The notes: generated by a model from the sequence alone, not told the origin. DNA of 64,000 nucleotides from JAHECW01 sp964641415 (GCA_964641415.1 CAZXMW010000015.1:1-64000), one strand, 5' to 3'. Positions 34,263 through 43,968 are shown, numbered from the stretch's first letter. Numbers and translations: made by a program.

Positions 34263-35593
34263 CTCCGCCTCCGTCGCCGTCCGCCATCCCGTCGCGTCGG
34301 CTTCTCGCCCGCGGCGTTCTGCTGTGGGGCGCCGTTGTTCTTCTGCATCCGGGCCAAGGCGGACGACCACTCCCGGCGGGTCTTCTCGGGCACCAGTCCG
34401 ACCACTGCGGCCAGCCGGAACAGATCCCAGGCGACCGGAAAGTACTGTTGGCGGGCGAGCTTGAGGACCTGCCGACCGCGTTCCGGCGGACGGTGCATCT
34501 TGGTCAACGTGAACAGCCCTTGGCCGAGAAGGTGTGTCGTGTGGTTGGCGAGGCGAAGGTTGGTCGTTGACGGCTCGAGCACTCGGTCGATCCGTCGCAG
34601 CATCTCGACGTTGTCGAGCTTGCGCCCGTCGCGAACCAGGTCGTTGAACTCACGGTAAAACCGGTGCAGGTAGAAGGCCCCGGTGAGGGTCGCTTCGTCG
34701 AGCATCGCGCCTCGGGCCACCGCCGCGTCGATCCGGTCGAGCACCGCGTCATCCTCGTCCGGCCGTCCGGCCAGGCCCGGAAAGGCCCGCTCGAGCAGAC
34801 CCGCGCCCCGCCAGGCCGCGCATACCGCGGCGGCCCGGCCGGACCGCAGGGTCTCGAACAGCTCATAGCTGAGTCGCGCCGGAGACGCCGAGGCGATCTC
34901 GTCGCGGCATTCCTTGACCGCGGCCTCGGTCCGGGCCTCGATGCCGAAACCGAGTCGGGCGCTGTACTCGAGGGCGCGCAGCATCCGGACCGGGTCCTCG
35001 CGGAACCGAACCACGGGCTCGCCGATGGTCCGGATCAGCCGGGCCTCGAGGTCGTCAAGCCCTCCGACGTGGTCGATGACCGTGAAGTCGGAGATGCTGT
35101 AGAACAAACCGTTGACGGTGAAGTCCCGCCGCTGTGCGTCCTCGGCCGGCGTGCCGTACAGGTCGCGATCGACGGTTGTCGGGGCCGGCGTGCGGTCGGG
35201 CTCGGCCTCGGCCTCGGCGGCCTCGGCCTCGGCTTCGTCCCAGTCGTCGGGACCCTCCGGGGCCTCGGGGCTCGCTCGAAAGGTCGCGACCTCGACGATC
35301 TCTCCGCGGAACAGGATGTGCACCAGGCGAAACCGCCGGCCGATGATCCGCGAGTTTCGGAACAGCCTCCGGATCTCCTGTGGTCGTGCGTTGGTCGCAA
35401 CGTCGAAGTCCTTGGGAGTCTCACCGAGCAGCAGGTCGCGGACGGCGCCGCCGACCAGATAGGCCATGTAGCCGGAACGGTCGAGGCGGTACAGCACCTT
35501 GATCACCGCCGACGACATGTCGCTTCGTGAGATCGTGTGGTCGGGTCTCGCCACGACTCGCGGCGAGGATGCTTCGGGATTCGCCGCTACCAC
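34259..35593 (-). CDS. pcnB: Poly(A) polymerase I / tRNA nucleotidyltransferase family
   Basis: 444 residues in the class II nucleotidyltransferase family. The catalytic core is clear: YLVGGAVRDLLLGETPKDFD with the DxD metal site, then RRDFTVNGLFY and the RNA-binding region DPVRMLRALEYSARLGF. The sequence before the core, PDHTISRSDMS, matches the conserved N-terminal stretch of PcnB, which argues for poly(A) polymerase over CCA-adding enzyme and for a start upstream of the first ATG. GTG 35593 with GGAAGG 11 bases upstream is chosen. Oddities are an acidic Glu/Ala insert near residue 120 and a very basic C-terminal tail. Confidence 0.83.
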   Translation of the reverse strand: MVAANPEASSPRVVARPDHTISRSDMSSAVIKVLYRLDRSGYMAYLVGGAVRDLLLGETPKDFDVATNARPQEIRRLFRNSRIIGRRFRLVHILFRGEIVEVATFRASPEAPEGPDDWDEAEAEAAEAEAEPDRTPAPTTVDRDLYGTPAEDAQRRDFTVNGLFYSISDFTVIDHVGGLDDLEARLIRTIGEPVVRFREDPVRMLRALEYSARLGFGIEARTEAAVKECRDEIASASPARLSYELFETLRSGRAAAVCAAWRGAGLLERAFPGLAGRPDEDDAVLDRIDAAVARGAMLDEATLTGAFYLHRFYREFNDLVRDGRKLDNVEMLRRIDRVLEPSTTNLRLANHTTHLLGQGLFTLTKMHRPPERGRQVLKLARQQYFPVAWDLFRLAAVVGLVPEKTRREWSSALARMQKNNGAPQQNAAGEKPTRRDGGRRRRRR

Positions 35594-35723
35594 GCTGGAA
35601 CACACCTTCCGGGTCGCACGAAAGACCTCTGTGTCTGGTTGTCGTTCGACGCGCGCGCCGCCGGGCCCGTCGGGACCCCTTCGGCCATGTCGCACACGGC
35701 TCGTCGACCTCGTCGAGATCGTA

Positions 35724-35757
35724 TCAAATTGAACCGGCCGGGCACGACCCGGCCGGT
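35724..35757 (-). terminator. Hairpin terminator after Ig-like protein gene
   Basis: A perfect 10-bp stem (ACCGGCCGGG with CCCGGCCGGT, loop of 5) followed on the minus strand by the T-rich TTCAATTTGATA. It lies 30 bases after the stop of the secreted Ig-like protein and before pcnB. Confidence 0.65.
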
Positions 35758-35786
35758 GGTGACTGAGTGTCGCTCGTCCCGGAGGA

Positions 35787-37463
35787 TCAGTCGAGGACCG
35801 CCGAAGACTGGCCTTGAGCGCTCAGACTGTTGTCGAGGATGAAGCGCCGTTCGCCGATGAATGTTCGGCCGCCCCAACGGTCCTCGGTCCAGATCACCAG
35901 CACATGCTCGCCGTCGGCGAGGTTCTCGGCCACGGTGTCGAGGGCATAGCTGTAGCCCGCATTGACCGTGAAATAGGTCGGCAGCCACAAGTAGAGCGCC
36001 GCGACCTCCGGGGTCGGCAGGTTCATCTCGTCGACCACGTCGATGTACTGGCCGTCGACCCAGACCTCGATGATCTCGGCGAAGTCGAGGTCGATGGCCC
36101 AGCCCGTGACGTCGACCGTGCCGGTGAACACCGCACCCGGACCTTCCGGGGTGTAGATGTCGCCGAAGGACGGCCGGTCGGGGTCGTCGTTGCAGTCGAA
36201 GATCACGGGGATCTGGGCGATGTCGGAAACGTTGTTCTCGAGGTCGCCGGCGCGGATCTTGAGGTAGTGCAGACCCTGACGGAAACCTCTACGGATGATC
36301 AGGTCGGACACGTCCATGACGAACGCGAAGCCCGAGTCCTTGGCGTTGGGGACGTCGCCGAACAGCTGCAGGATGTCCATCCGAGGCAGCCCGTAGTAGT
36401 TGACGTCCATTCTGAACCAGGGGTGGTAGAAGCCGGGAAAACTGGTGTCGGCCAGCAGCGTGCCGTCAACCAGCAGCTGGACGTAACCGACTCCGCCGTC
36501 ATCGGTCTGTGCGCCGACGTCGAGGGCCCACCCGGTGATCAGCTCCGTCACCTGGGGATCCTCGAACGGCGGACTCGACCAGCCGCCCGGGTCCTGGCAG
36601 CCCTTGGCGTACATGATGTGGTTGGAGATCGGGTAGTCGATGGCGCCGAACGGCGGCAGGTTGTAGTTGACGTTGAAGGTCTGAACGTATCGGGTGCCGA
36701 TGGTCCTCGACACGTTCTCGTCGTCGACCAAACGGACGGCGAGGACGTGGATCCCGTTTGCCCACAGGGTGGTGTTGAGCATCTTGACGAACCCGGCTTT
36801 GGCGGCATCCGGGTGCGATGGGAAGCGGTGAGAGATGTCCGGACGGTGAATTCCGGTCACCGCATTGCCGACCGACACACCGTCAACCAGGATCTCGACG
36901 AAGCGGATCTCGGAGTCGTCGAGCGCCCATCCGGTGACCGGGAACACTGCGCTCATGGGCTGATCGGCGCCCGGCAGCTCGAGCTCGCCGAACGGCGCCT
37001 GATTGAGGTCGTTGTCCACGATCACCGTGCGCTCGCCGAAGTCCAGCTCGGTGCTGTCGGCGAAGGCGACCCGGACGAAGAGCGTGTGCGCGCCGTCTGT
37101 CAGAGACGCCGAGTCGAACGAGGTCGCGAAGCCCGGATTCGCGTACGGCGTGCCGGTGTACCACGGATAGGCCTGCAGAACGTCGTACCGCGGCTGGTTG
37201 AGATCGGCGGTGGCGACGTAGCCGCCGTCGACGAAAAGATCGACGCGGGTCACCAGCGAATCGGTCCAGTCGCAGCTCTGCCACGCCCACGGCGCCCCGC
37301 AGTCCTCACCATTGTCGAGGACATAGCCGGTCACGGACACGAGCCCGAAAACCGTCGCGCCATCTTGGGGCGTATCGAGCTGAAAAACAGGCTCCGCGGA
37401 CCCGTTGCCAGCCAGCAAAACCGTGACCGCAATGATGGTCCCAACGATGATTCTATGACGCAT
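35787..37463 (-). CDS. Secreted protein with Ig-like repeats
   Basis: 558 residues with a signal peptide (about 1-23, cleavage near GSA). Four related Ig-like beta domains each begin with a PFGxxDxP-type turn and contain VTGWALD or VTGYVLD followed by VDLFVDGG or VEILVDGV; the match VTGWA-x-D appears at each repeat. There is no enzymatic motif, membrane anchor or sorting tail. It is probably an exported surface or adhesion protein. GGGGAGG precedes the ATG. It has its own strong promoter and a terminator, so it forms a separate unit. Confidence 0.8.
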   Translation of the reverse strand: MRHRIIVGTIIAVTVLLAGNGSAEPVFQLDTPQDGATVFGLVSVTGYVLDNGEDCGAPWAWQSCDWTDSLVTRVDLFVDGGYVATADLNQPRYDVLQAYPWYTGTPYANPGFATSFDSASLTDGAHTLFVRVAFADSTELDFGERTVIVDNDLNQAPFGELELPGADQPMSAVFPVTGWALDDSEIRFVEILVDGVSVGNAVTGIHRPDISHRFPSHPDAAKAGFVKMLNTTLWANGIHVLAVRLVDDENVSRTIGTRYVQTFNVNYNLPPFGAIDYPISNHIMYAKGCQDPGGWSSPPFEDPQVTELITGWALDVGAQTDDGGVGYVQLLVDGTLLADTSFPGFYHPWFRMDVNYYGLPRMDILQLFGDVPNAKDSGFAFVMDVSDLIIRRGFRQGLHYLKIRAGDLENNVSDIAQIPVIFDCNDDPDRPSFGDIYTPEGPGAVFTGTVDVTGWAIDLDFAEIIEVWVDGQYIDVVDEMNLPTPEVAALYLWLPTYFTVNAGYSYALDTVAENLADGEHVLVIWTEDRWGGRTFIGERRFILDNSLSAQGQSSAVLD

Positions 37464-37519
37464 CAGCTGTCCTCCCCTGAAGCGCAAATCCAGCCTTGGC
37501 AAACTCTAACCTGTTCGAT

Positions 37520-37547
37520 GATATACCAGACGAAAGTCGATGGTCAA
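37520..37547 (-). promoter_or_regulatory. Sigma-70 promoter of the Ig-like protein gene
   Basis: Minus strand TTGACC, 16 bases, TATATC (TATCAT overlaps two bases on). It lies in an unusually AT-rich stretch (37500-37640) about 57 bases before the ATG. Confidence 0.75.
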
Positions 37548-37641
37548 CGAATTCTGTGATCAACGACACCTCCACCGACCGAAATCAATGCTTAACCGGG
37601 GCTGAATTCTCGATCAAAGCCGTGTCGACAAACGGAGTCAA

Positions 37642-38616
37642 TTACGCATCGGCTTTCTCGTCCTCCCACGACGACAATTCCTCGGCGTGAATCCGCGCGC
37701 AATTGGCCAGCGCTTGGAGCTCGAATCCCCCCTCCAGAAACGACAGGATGCGCCCGGCCGTCCAGCGCTCGGCGGTCGCCGTCAACGCCGCGCTCAACCG
37801 GCGAAAACCGGTCTCCGACAGCCGCATCTGACCGACCGGGTCGGCGACGTGCGCGTCAAAGCCCGCCGACACAACCAGCACCGCCGGCTCGATCCGACTC
37901 GCAACCTCCTCGAGGGCCCGCTCGAACGCCGCACAGAACACGCCGTCATCAGCACCGGCAGCGAGCGGGACGTTGCGGTTGCTGCCGCCGGCACCGACCT
38001 CGTCGGCCGTGCCGGTGCCCGGAAACCCGGGGAACGAGTGGATCGACACATAGCCGACCTCGGGCCGGTCGATGAAGGCGGCCTGGGTTCCGTTGCCGTG
38101 GTGGGCATCGAAGTCGGCGATGAGCACGGGGCGGCCCCAGCTCGCAACCACGACCTCTGCCGCGAGCGCGACGGCGTTGAAGAAACAGTAGCCCCGGGCT
38201 GCCGACCGCTCGGCATGGTGGGACGGCGGACGAGCCACCACGAAGGCCCGGTCGAGTCGCCCGTTGACCAGGTCGAGGGCGGCATTGAGCGCGAGCCCGG
38301 CCGCGGCCAGCGCCGAGGCGAAGGTCCCCGACGAGACCCGACAGTCCTGGCTGTCCAACCATCCTCCCCCGGCTGCCGCCGCGGCTCGCACGCGCTCGAT
38401 GTGGTCGGCGTCGTGGATCCATTTCAAGGCGCCGATGACATCGTCCTCCGGTGGCAGCGGCGCCTCCCGGTCGGTCATCCAGCGACCGCCGGCGCCATGT
38501 TCGAGGGCATCGAGCACGACCCTGATCCGTTGGGCGGACTCGGGGTGCCCGAGGCCGGGGTCGTGGAGCAGGCAACTCGGGTTGGATCTGACCTGGAGTC
38601 GGGGGCGCCGGTTCAT
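37642..38616 (-). CDS. Histone deacetylase-family hydrolase
   Basis: 324 residues with the arginase/deacetylase fold. Motifs are RPPSHHAER (catalytic His pair), GYCFFNAVAL, DFDAHHGNGTQ and SAGFDAHVADP (zinc ligands), and an EGGF motif where EGGY is usual. Bacterial relatives deacetylate polyamines, acetoin-related compounds or protein lysines; the substrate is unknown. It is divergent from the plus-strand operon that begins at 38690. Confidence 0.92.
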   Translation of the reverse strand: MNRRPRLQVRSNPSCLLHDPGLGHPESAQRIRVVLDALEHGAGGRWMTDREAPLPPEDDVIGALKWIHDADHIERVRAAAAAGGGWLDSQDCRVSSGTFASALAAAGLALNAALDLVNGRLDRAFVVARPPSHHAERSAARGYCFFNAVALAAEVVVASWGRPVLIADFDAHHGNGTQAAFIDRPEVGYVSIHSFPGFPGTGTADEVGAGGSNRNVPLAAGADDGVFCAAFERALEEVASRIEPAVLVVSAGFDAHVADPVGQMRLSETGFRRLSAALTATAERWTAGRILSFLEGGFELQALANCARIHAEELSSWEDEKADA

Positions 38617-38625
38617 GACCCTCCC

Positions 38626-38649
38626 GGCACGGACGACGGCCTCCGTGCC
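38626..38649. repeat. Inverted repeat in the divergent promoter gap
   Basis: GGCACGGA and TCCGTGCC flank 8 bases, 10 bases upstream of the deacetylase start and about 40 bases before the divergent membrane-protein gene. It could be an operator or a leader hairpin; there is nothing else to decide between them. Confidence 0.4.
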
Positions 38650-38689
38650 GCTGTTGTGAAGACCGCGTCATCATACTACCCTGTGGGTG

Positions 38690-39718
38690 ATGGCTCGCTC
38701 AGCCGTTCAAATCGGCGCTTCACTGGCGCTCATGGTCGCGCTTCTGACGTTCTTCCTGTGGAACGTCGACCTTGACAAGACCCTGAAAAGCCTGGTCGGA
38801 GTAGACCCCGGGCTGCTCGCAGCAGCGGCGGTCCTCGCACTGGTCTCGTACTGGGTCCGGGTCGTCCGCTGGACTTTGATCCTCCGACCGGTGGCCCGGG
38901 TGCGTCACTCCAGCGCGCTGATCGCGACCGCCGTCGGCTACGCCGCCATCAGCCTGCTGCCGGCCCGGATGGGAGACATCATCCGACCGGTGCTGCTGGC
39001 CAAACGAGAGCGCTTCCCCGTGTCGGCGAGCCTGGCCTCGGTCTTCACCGAACGGGTCTTCGACCTGTGGATGGTGGTTCTCTTCTTCATGGTCTTCCTG
39101 ATCCGACCGCCGGCGATGGTCGAGCTCACTCTGGAGGCCGAGGCCACCCTCCGGCTGCTCAGGATCTCGGGGTACACGGTCGGCGCAGGTTTACTGATCG
39201 GCACCTTCGTCTTGCTCGGTCTGTTCCGATACCAGGAACGGTTTGTCGAAATCCTGTGCTCGCCGTTGGCGCGGCTCAAACCGAGCTGGCGACAACCGCT
39301 GGCCAACTTTCTGAACCACTTCCTCGACGGCCTCAGGGTGCTCCAGCGGCCTCGGGATCTGCTGGTCACGATGCTCGCATCGTTCGTTGTCTGGTACATC
39401 GTCTACTGGCAGGTCAGGCTGACGTTGCTCGCGTTCCACGTCGACCAGCCGCTGCGGGCGGCGTTCCTGATCGTGACTCTGGCCGTGATCGGGCTGGCGA
39501 TCCCGACGCCGGGCGGCGTCGGCGGCTTCCACAAGGCGACCCAGGTCGGGCTCACCTCGTTCTTCGGCGTCGAACTCAATCTGGCCACTGCAATCGCCAT
39601 CGTCTACCACGCGATCTGCTTCGTGCCGATCACCATCATCGGGCTGCTGTGTCTGCCGCTGCTCGGGCTGAAGTTCTCCGACATGCGCACCATGGCCGAA
39701 ACGAAGGTGGCAGAGTGA
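38690..39718 (+). CDS. UPF0104/AglD-like integral membrane protein
   Basis: 342 residues with about eight membrane helices and the pattern of lysylphosphatidylglycerol synthetase transmembrane/AglD-family proteins: TLILRPVARVRHSSALIATAVGYAAISLLPARMGDIIRP near residues 62-101 and TPGGVGGFHKAT near 275. The family includes flippases and lipid-modifying proteins; the substrate is unknown. The ribosome site is weak and a GTG one codon earlier is possible. Its stop overlaps nrdR as GTGA. Confidence 0.85.
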   Translation: MARSAVQIGASLALMVALLTFFLWNVDLDKTLKSLVGVDPGLLAAAAVLALVSYWVRVVRWTLILRPVARVRHSSALIATAVGYAAISLLPARMGDIIRPVLLAKRERFPVSASLASVFTERVFDLWMVVLFFMVFLIRPPAMVELTLEAEATLRLLRISGYTVGAGLLIGTFVLLGLFRYQERFVEILCSPLARLKPSWRQPLANFLNHFLDGLRVLQRPRDLLVTMLASFVVWYIVYWQVRLTLLAFHVDQPLRAAFLIVTLAVIGLAIPTPGGVGGFHKATQVGLTSFFGVELNLATAIAIVYHAICFVPITIIGLLCLPLLGLKFSDMRTMAETKVAE

Positions 39719-40176
39719 TCTGCCCGTTCTGCGGCCATCCTTCGAGCCGGGTCGTCGACTCGCGCGAGGTCCGGGACGGCTCCGAGACCCGACGACGCCG
39801 GGAGTGCAACGGTTGCAGTCGGCGGTTCACGACCTACGAGCGGGTCGATGAGCTGCCGGTCACGGTGGTCAAACGCGACGGCCGCAGGGAGAGCTTCGAT
39901 CGTGAAAAGCTGCTCAACGGCATGCTGCGCGCGTGCGAAAAACGGCCGGTGCCGCGACGTGACCTGATTGCCGTGGTCGACGCCGTTGAATCCGCCATCG
40001 CGGCACAGGAGGTGCGCGAAATGTCGACCGAGGACATTGGCCGTCTGGTCATCGAGCAGCTGCGAACCCTGGACCAGGTCGCCTATGTCCGCTTCGCGAG
40101 CGTCTATCGCCGGTTCGAGGATGTTCACCAGTTCATGGAGGAGCTCAAGGGCCTGCTCCTCGCGCACGACGAATGA
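39715..40176 (+). CDS. nrdR: Transcriptional repressor NrdR
   Basis: 153 residues, the family's usual length. An N-terminal zinc ribbon (CPFC and CNGC) with the RRRECNGCSRRFTTYER signature is followed by an ATP-cone (VVKRDGRRESFDREKLLNGM onward, about 46-136). NrdR senses ATP/dATP and represses ribonucleotide reductase genes. The start is GTG with GAAGG upstream, overlapping the preceding stop. No nrd gene is in the window. Confidence 0.96.
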   Translation: MICPFCGHPSSRVVDSREVRDGSETRRRRECNGCSRRFTTYERVDELPVTVVKRDGRRESFDREKLLNGMLRACEKRPVPRRDLIAVVDAVESAIAAQEVREMSTEDIGRLVIEQLRTLDQVAYVRFASVYRRFEDVHQFMEELKGLLLAHDE

Positions 40177-42554
40177 GCCGACGTTCGCGAACCGACGACC
40201 CGCAGGTCGACGTCGGCGTCGGGGACGAAGAGGTCGTGCAGATCGCCGACGTCTTGCCGGTGGTCCCGTTGCGCGACGCGGTGCTCTTTCCGTTCGCGAT
40301 CCTGCCGCTGTCGGTCGATCGGGAGTCGTCGTCGGTCGCCGTCGATCAGGCACTCGCCTCCGATCGGGCGCTGCTGCTGCTCGCCCAACGCGACAGCCGC
40401 GTCGACGAGCCCGCCGACGACGACCTCTACCCGGTCGGCTGTGTCGGCACCATCATGCGCGCCGTCAAGCTCCCCGACGGCAGCCAGCAGATCCTCGTTC
40501 AGGGCCTGGCCCGCGCCCGTGCCGACTACTTCACCGCCACCACCCCCCACCTGGCGGCACGGATCCGCCTGCTTGCCGAGCCGGATCCGATCCGTGACCG
40601 GCTTGAGATCGAGGCCTCGGTCCGCTCGATCCACCAGAAGTTGGAGCAGATCCAGGGCCTCGGCAAGGGAATCTCGCCCGAGATCATGGTCCTCGCTGCT
40701 GATCTCGACGACCCCGGACGGCTCGCTGATCTGGCGGCCGCCAATCTCGGCCTCGACGCCGCCGACGCCCAACAGGTGCTCGAGATCGATAGCCTCGAGG
40801 GACGCCTCGACCGCGTCCACGCGCTGCTCGAGCGCGAGGCCACGCTGCTCGAGATGCAGGAGCAGATCTCGGACCGGGTTCGCCGCGAGGTCGATCGCGG
40901 CCAGCGCGAATACCTGCTGCGGCAGCAGCTCCGGACCATCCAGGCCGAGCTCGGCGAGATCGACGACGTCGAACGCGAGATCGACGAGTACCGGCGACGG
41001 GCAGACGACGCCGGTCTGCCCGACGCCGCCAGAAAAGAGCTCAACGCCCAGCTGCGCCGCCTGTCGGCGATGCACCCGGAATCCGCCGAGGCGTCGGTGG
41101 TGCGGACCTGGCTCGACTGGATGACGACACTGCCTTGGCGGGTGCTGACCGAGGATCGGCTCGACATCCGCGCCGCCCGCGTCACTCTCGACGAGGATCA
41201 CTACGACCTCGAACGGGTCAAGGAACGGATCATCGAGTTCCTCGCCGTCCGCCAGTTGCAGCCCGAGAGCAAGGGGCCGATCCTGTGCTTCGTCGGTCCG
41301 CCCGGCGTCGGCAAGACCTCGCTCGGCCGGTCCATCGCCCGCGCTCTGGGCCGAAGCTTCGTCCGCAGCTCCCTGGGCGGGGTGCGGGACGAGGCAGAAA
41401 TCCGCGGCCACCGGCGGACCTACGTCGGCGCCATGCCCGGACGGATCGTTCAGAGCCTCCAGCAGGCCGCCAGCCTCAACCCCGTGTTCATGCTCGATGA
41501 GGTCGACAAGATCGGCGCCGACTTTCGTGGCGATCCGTCGTCGGCACTGCTCGAGGTCCTCGACCCGGAGCAGAACCACGCCTTCCGAGACCAATACCTG
41601 GGCGTCGACCTCGACCTGTCACGGGTCCTCTTCATCACGACCGCCAACGTCACCGACACCATCCAGCCCGCCTTCCTCGATCGGATGGAGGTGATCCGCC
41701 TGGCCGGTTACAGCGAGGAAGAGAAGGTCGAGATCGCGCGTCGGCACCTGGTGCCACGGCAGATCGACGAGAACGGCGTCGGCGACGTGCGCCCGACCTT
41801 CACCCCGGACGCGCTCCGTGAGCTGGTCGACGGCTACACCCGCGAGGCCGGGGTGCGCAACCTCGAGCGCAGGATCGCGGCGGTCTGCCGCAAGATCGCG
41901 GTCCGGGCCGCCGAGCGCCGGCGCCACCCCCGCCGGATCACCGCGGCGGCGGTCAACCGTCTGCTCGGTCCGCGACCGCACCTCGCCGAGCCACGGCTCG
42001 ATGAGCCCCGGATCGGCATCGCCACCGGGCTCGCGTTCACCGCCGTCGGAGGCGACATCCTGCTCGTCGAGGCGGCAGCGGCGGCCGCGGACAAGGGCGG
42101 GCTCACCCTCACCGGTTCGCTCGGTGACGTCATGAAGGAGTCGGCGGCGGCGGCCATGACCTTCGCCCGGGCGCACGCCGCCACCTACGGCATCGGCGAG
42201 AGCTGGTTCGACCGCCACCTGCTGCACATCCACGTCCCCGCCGGCGGTGTTCCCAAGGACGGGCCGTCGGCCGGCGTCACGCTGCTCGCCGCCATCGTGT
42301 CGGTCGCCTCGGGTCGACCGGTGCGTCACGACCTCGCCATGACCGGCGAGGTGACGCTGAGAGGCGATGTCCTGCCGGTCGGCGGGATCAAGGAGAAGGT
42401 GCTCGTCGCGCTGCGCTCGGGCATTCGCACCGTCATCCTGCCGGAGGCCAATCAGCGCGACTTCGACGAGCTGCCGGCGCGGTCGCGCAAGCAGCTCGAG
42501 GTGCACTACGTCAACCGCGCCGACGAGGTGCTCGACCTCGTGCTCGCTGACTGA
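40173..42554 (+). CDS. lon: ATP-dependent protease Lon
   Basis: 793 residues. An N-terminal LON substrate-binding domain (about 28-220, VLPVVPLRDAVLFPF) is followed by a coiled region, an AAA+ module with Walker A GPPGVGKT and Walker B VFMLDEVDKIG, and the protease domain with the Ser in PKDGPSAG and the Lys in GGIKEK. It degrades misfolded and regulatory proteins in the cytoplasm. The ATG overlaps the nrdR stop as ATGA, so membrane protein, nrdR and lon form a coupled operon. I see no promoter of its own. Confidence 0.97.
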   Translation: MSRRSRTDDPQVDVGVGDEEVVQIADVLPVVPLRDAVLFPFAILPLSVDRESSSVAVDQALASDRALLLLAQRDSRVDEPADDDLYPVGCVGTIMRAVKLPDGSQQILVQGLARARADYFTATTPHLAARIRLLAEPDPIRDRLEIEASVRSIHQKLEQIQGLGKGISPEIMVLAADLDDPGRLADLAAANLGLDAADAQQVLEIDSLEGRLDRVHALLEREATLLEMQEQISDRVRREVDRGQREYLLRQQLRTIQAELGEIDDVEREIDEYRRRADDAGLPDAARKELNAQLRRLSAMHPESAEASVVRTWLDWMTTLPWRVLTEDRLDIRAARVTLDEDHYDLERVKERIIEFLAVRQLQPESKGPILCFVGPPGVGKTSLGRSIARALGRSFVRSSLGGVRDEAEIRGHRRTYVGAMPGRIVQSLQQAASLNPVFMLDEVDKIGADFRGDPSSALLEVLDPEQNHAFRDQYLGVDLDLSRVLFITTANVTDTIQPAFLDRMEVIRLAGYSEEEKVEIARRHLVPRQIDENGVGDVRPTFTPDALRELVDGYTREAGVRNLERRIAAVCRKIAVRAAERRRHPRRITAAAVNRLLGPRPHLAEPRLDEPRIGIATGLAFTAVGGDILLVEAAAAAADKGGLTLTGSLGDVMKESAAAAMTFARAHAATYGIGESWFDRHLLHIHVPAGGVPKDGPSAGVTLLAAIVSVASGRPVRHDLAMTGEVTLRGDVLPVGGIKEKVLVALRSGIRTVILPEANQRDFDELPARSRKQLEVHYVNRADEVLDLVLAD

Positions 42555-42894
42555 GCTGGCCGGCGGGCGCTGATCGCGGTTCCCGGAAAATCAGCCCTCT
42601 GGCTCGCCACCGCCTGGCGGCGGCGTTGACCCGGCGTCACCTGGGCAGCGTGGTCGTACGACGAACACCGGAACATCACTGACCACGCTGCCCGGGCGCC
42701 GGCGGCCTTCCACCCGACCAAGTCGTCTGCTCGTGGTCCGGCGCTCGGGCTCGGCGGCTGCCCGGTATCGGCAGTGTGCGGCCGACGCTCCTGGCCCGGA
42801 GGTGACGCGAGCACAATGCCGTACCCGGCACGCCCGCCGGCTGCGATTGAACTCGCGAGGATCGACGAACTCGTGAGTCGGAAAGGGCCCGTGC
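42555..42894. other. 340-base convergent intergenic gap
   Basis: The 3' ends of lon and of the UDP-glucuronate decarboxylase gene face this gap. I see no gene, RNA or clear terminator hairpin followed by a T run. It runs into a hexamer array at 42895. Confidence 0.5.
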
Positions 42895-42966
42895 CGGACT
42901 CGGATTCGGAATCAGAATCGGATTCAGATTCGGTCTCGGGCTCGGGCTCGGGCTCGGACTCGGGAG
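42895..42966. repeat. Degenerate hexamer array, CGGAYT/CGGGCT type
   Basis: Twelve six-base units in register (cggact, cggatt, cggaat, then cgggct three times, ending cgggag). The array ends immediately before the stop codon of the decarboxylase gene. Read on the plus strand it would encode Ser-Asp/Ser-Gly/Ser-Glu dipeptides, but no ribosome site or protein context supports translation. Confidence 0.75.
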
Positions 42967-42967
42967 A

Positions 42968-43909
42968 TCACCGCCGGGCGCGGAAGAAGTCGATGGTCTC
43001 CGCGAGACCGTCCTCGAGCCCGACCTTCGGCTCCCAGTCCAGAATCCTCCGGGCAAGCGAGATGTCCGGTTGGCGGACCTTGGGATCGTTGACCGGCAGC
43101 TCGTTGAACGTGATCTCGGAGTCGGCGCCGATGATGCGGACGATCTCGCGCGCGAACTCGAGCACGGTCATCTCGGTCGGGTTGCCGAGATTGACCGGGT
43201 CGACGTAATCCGAGTTGAGCAACCGCCAGATTCCCTCGATCAAATCGTCGACGTAGCAGAACGACCGGGTCTGGGAGCCGTCGCCGAACACCGTCAGCGG
43301 CTCGCCGTCGAGGGCCTGACAGATGAAGGTCGGCACCACCCGGCCGTCGCCGGCTCGCATCCGCGGGCCATAGGTGTTGAAGATCCTCACGATCCGGGTG
43401 TCGAGGCCGTGGTGCCGGTGGTACGCCATGGTCATCGCCTCGGCGAAGCGCTTGGCCTCGTCGTAGACGCCCCGCGGGCCGACCGGGTTGACGTTGCCCC
43501 AGTAGTCCTCGGGCTGCGGATGAACCAGCGGATCGCCGTAGCACTCCGAGGTCGAAGCGAGCAGGAATCGGGCGCCCTTCGACTTGGCCAGCCCGAGCGC
43601 CTTGTGGGTGCCCAGCGATCCCACCTTGAGGGTCTGGATCGGCAGCTTGAGGTAGTCGATCGGCGACGCCGGCGAAGCGAAGTGGAGGACATAGTCGAGC
43701 CGGCCGGCGACGTGGATGAAGTTGGTCACGTCGTGTTCGACGAAAATAAAGCCATCGCGGCCGAAAAGGTGCTCGATGTTGGCCAGACTCCCGGTGATGA
43801 GGTTGTCGATGCAGACCACCTCGATCTTCTCGCTGAGCAGCCTCTCGCACAGATGCGACCCGAGAAAGCCCGCTCCACCGGTCACCAGCGCTCGCTTCGA
43901 TTCGGTCAT
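42968..43909 (-). CDS. UDP-glucuronate decarboxylase (UDP-xylose synthase)
   Basis: 313 residues of the extended short-chain dehydrogenase family. The NAD-binding TGGAGFLGSH, the catalytic Ser region (STSECYGDP), Y-x3-K (YDEAKR) and the UXS-specific stretch HFASPASPIDYLKLPIQTLK are present and follow human UXS1 closely. It converts UDP-glucuronate to UDP-xylose, a sugar donor for surface glycans, using bound NAD. CGGAGG precedes the ATG. A frame extending upstream of this ATG lacks family similarity and was not used. Confidence 0.93.
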   Translation of the reverse strand: MTESKRALVTGGAGFLGSHLCERLLSEKIEVVCIDNLITGSLANIEHLFGRDGFIFVEHDVTNFIHVAGRLDYVLHFASPASPIDYLKLPIQTLKVGSLGTHKALGLAKSKGARFLLASTSECYGDPLVHPQPEDYWGNVNPVGPRGVYDEAKRFAEAMTMAYHRHHGLDTRIVRIFNTYGPRMRAGDGRVVPTFICQALDGEPLTVFGDGSQTRSFCYVDDLIEGIWRLLNSDYVDPVNLGNPTEMTVLEFAREIVRIIGADSEITFNELPVNDPKVRQPDISLARRILDWEPKVGLEDGLAETIDFFRARR

Positions 43910-43968
43910 ACAGTCCTCCGGACGGGGACGGTAGCACAGATGCACTGCACTCTCGTCGGCCCTGCACG

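Noticed and set aside
42774..43208. Ser-Asp-repeat protein across the array beside the decarboxylase gene
   Set aside because: The frame overlaps the 3' end of a clear enzyme gene and consists of array translation plus antisense sequence.
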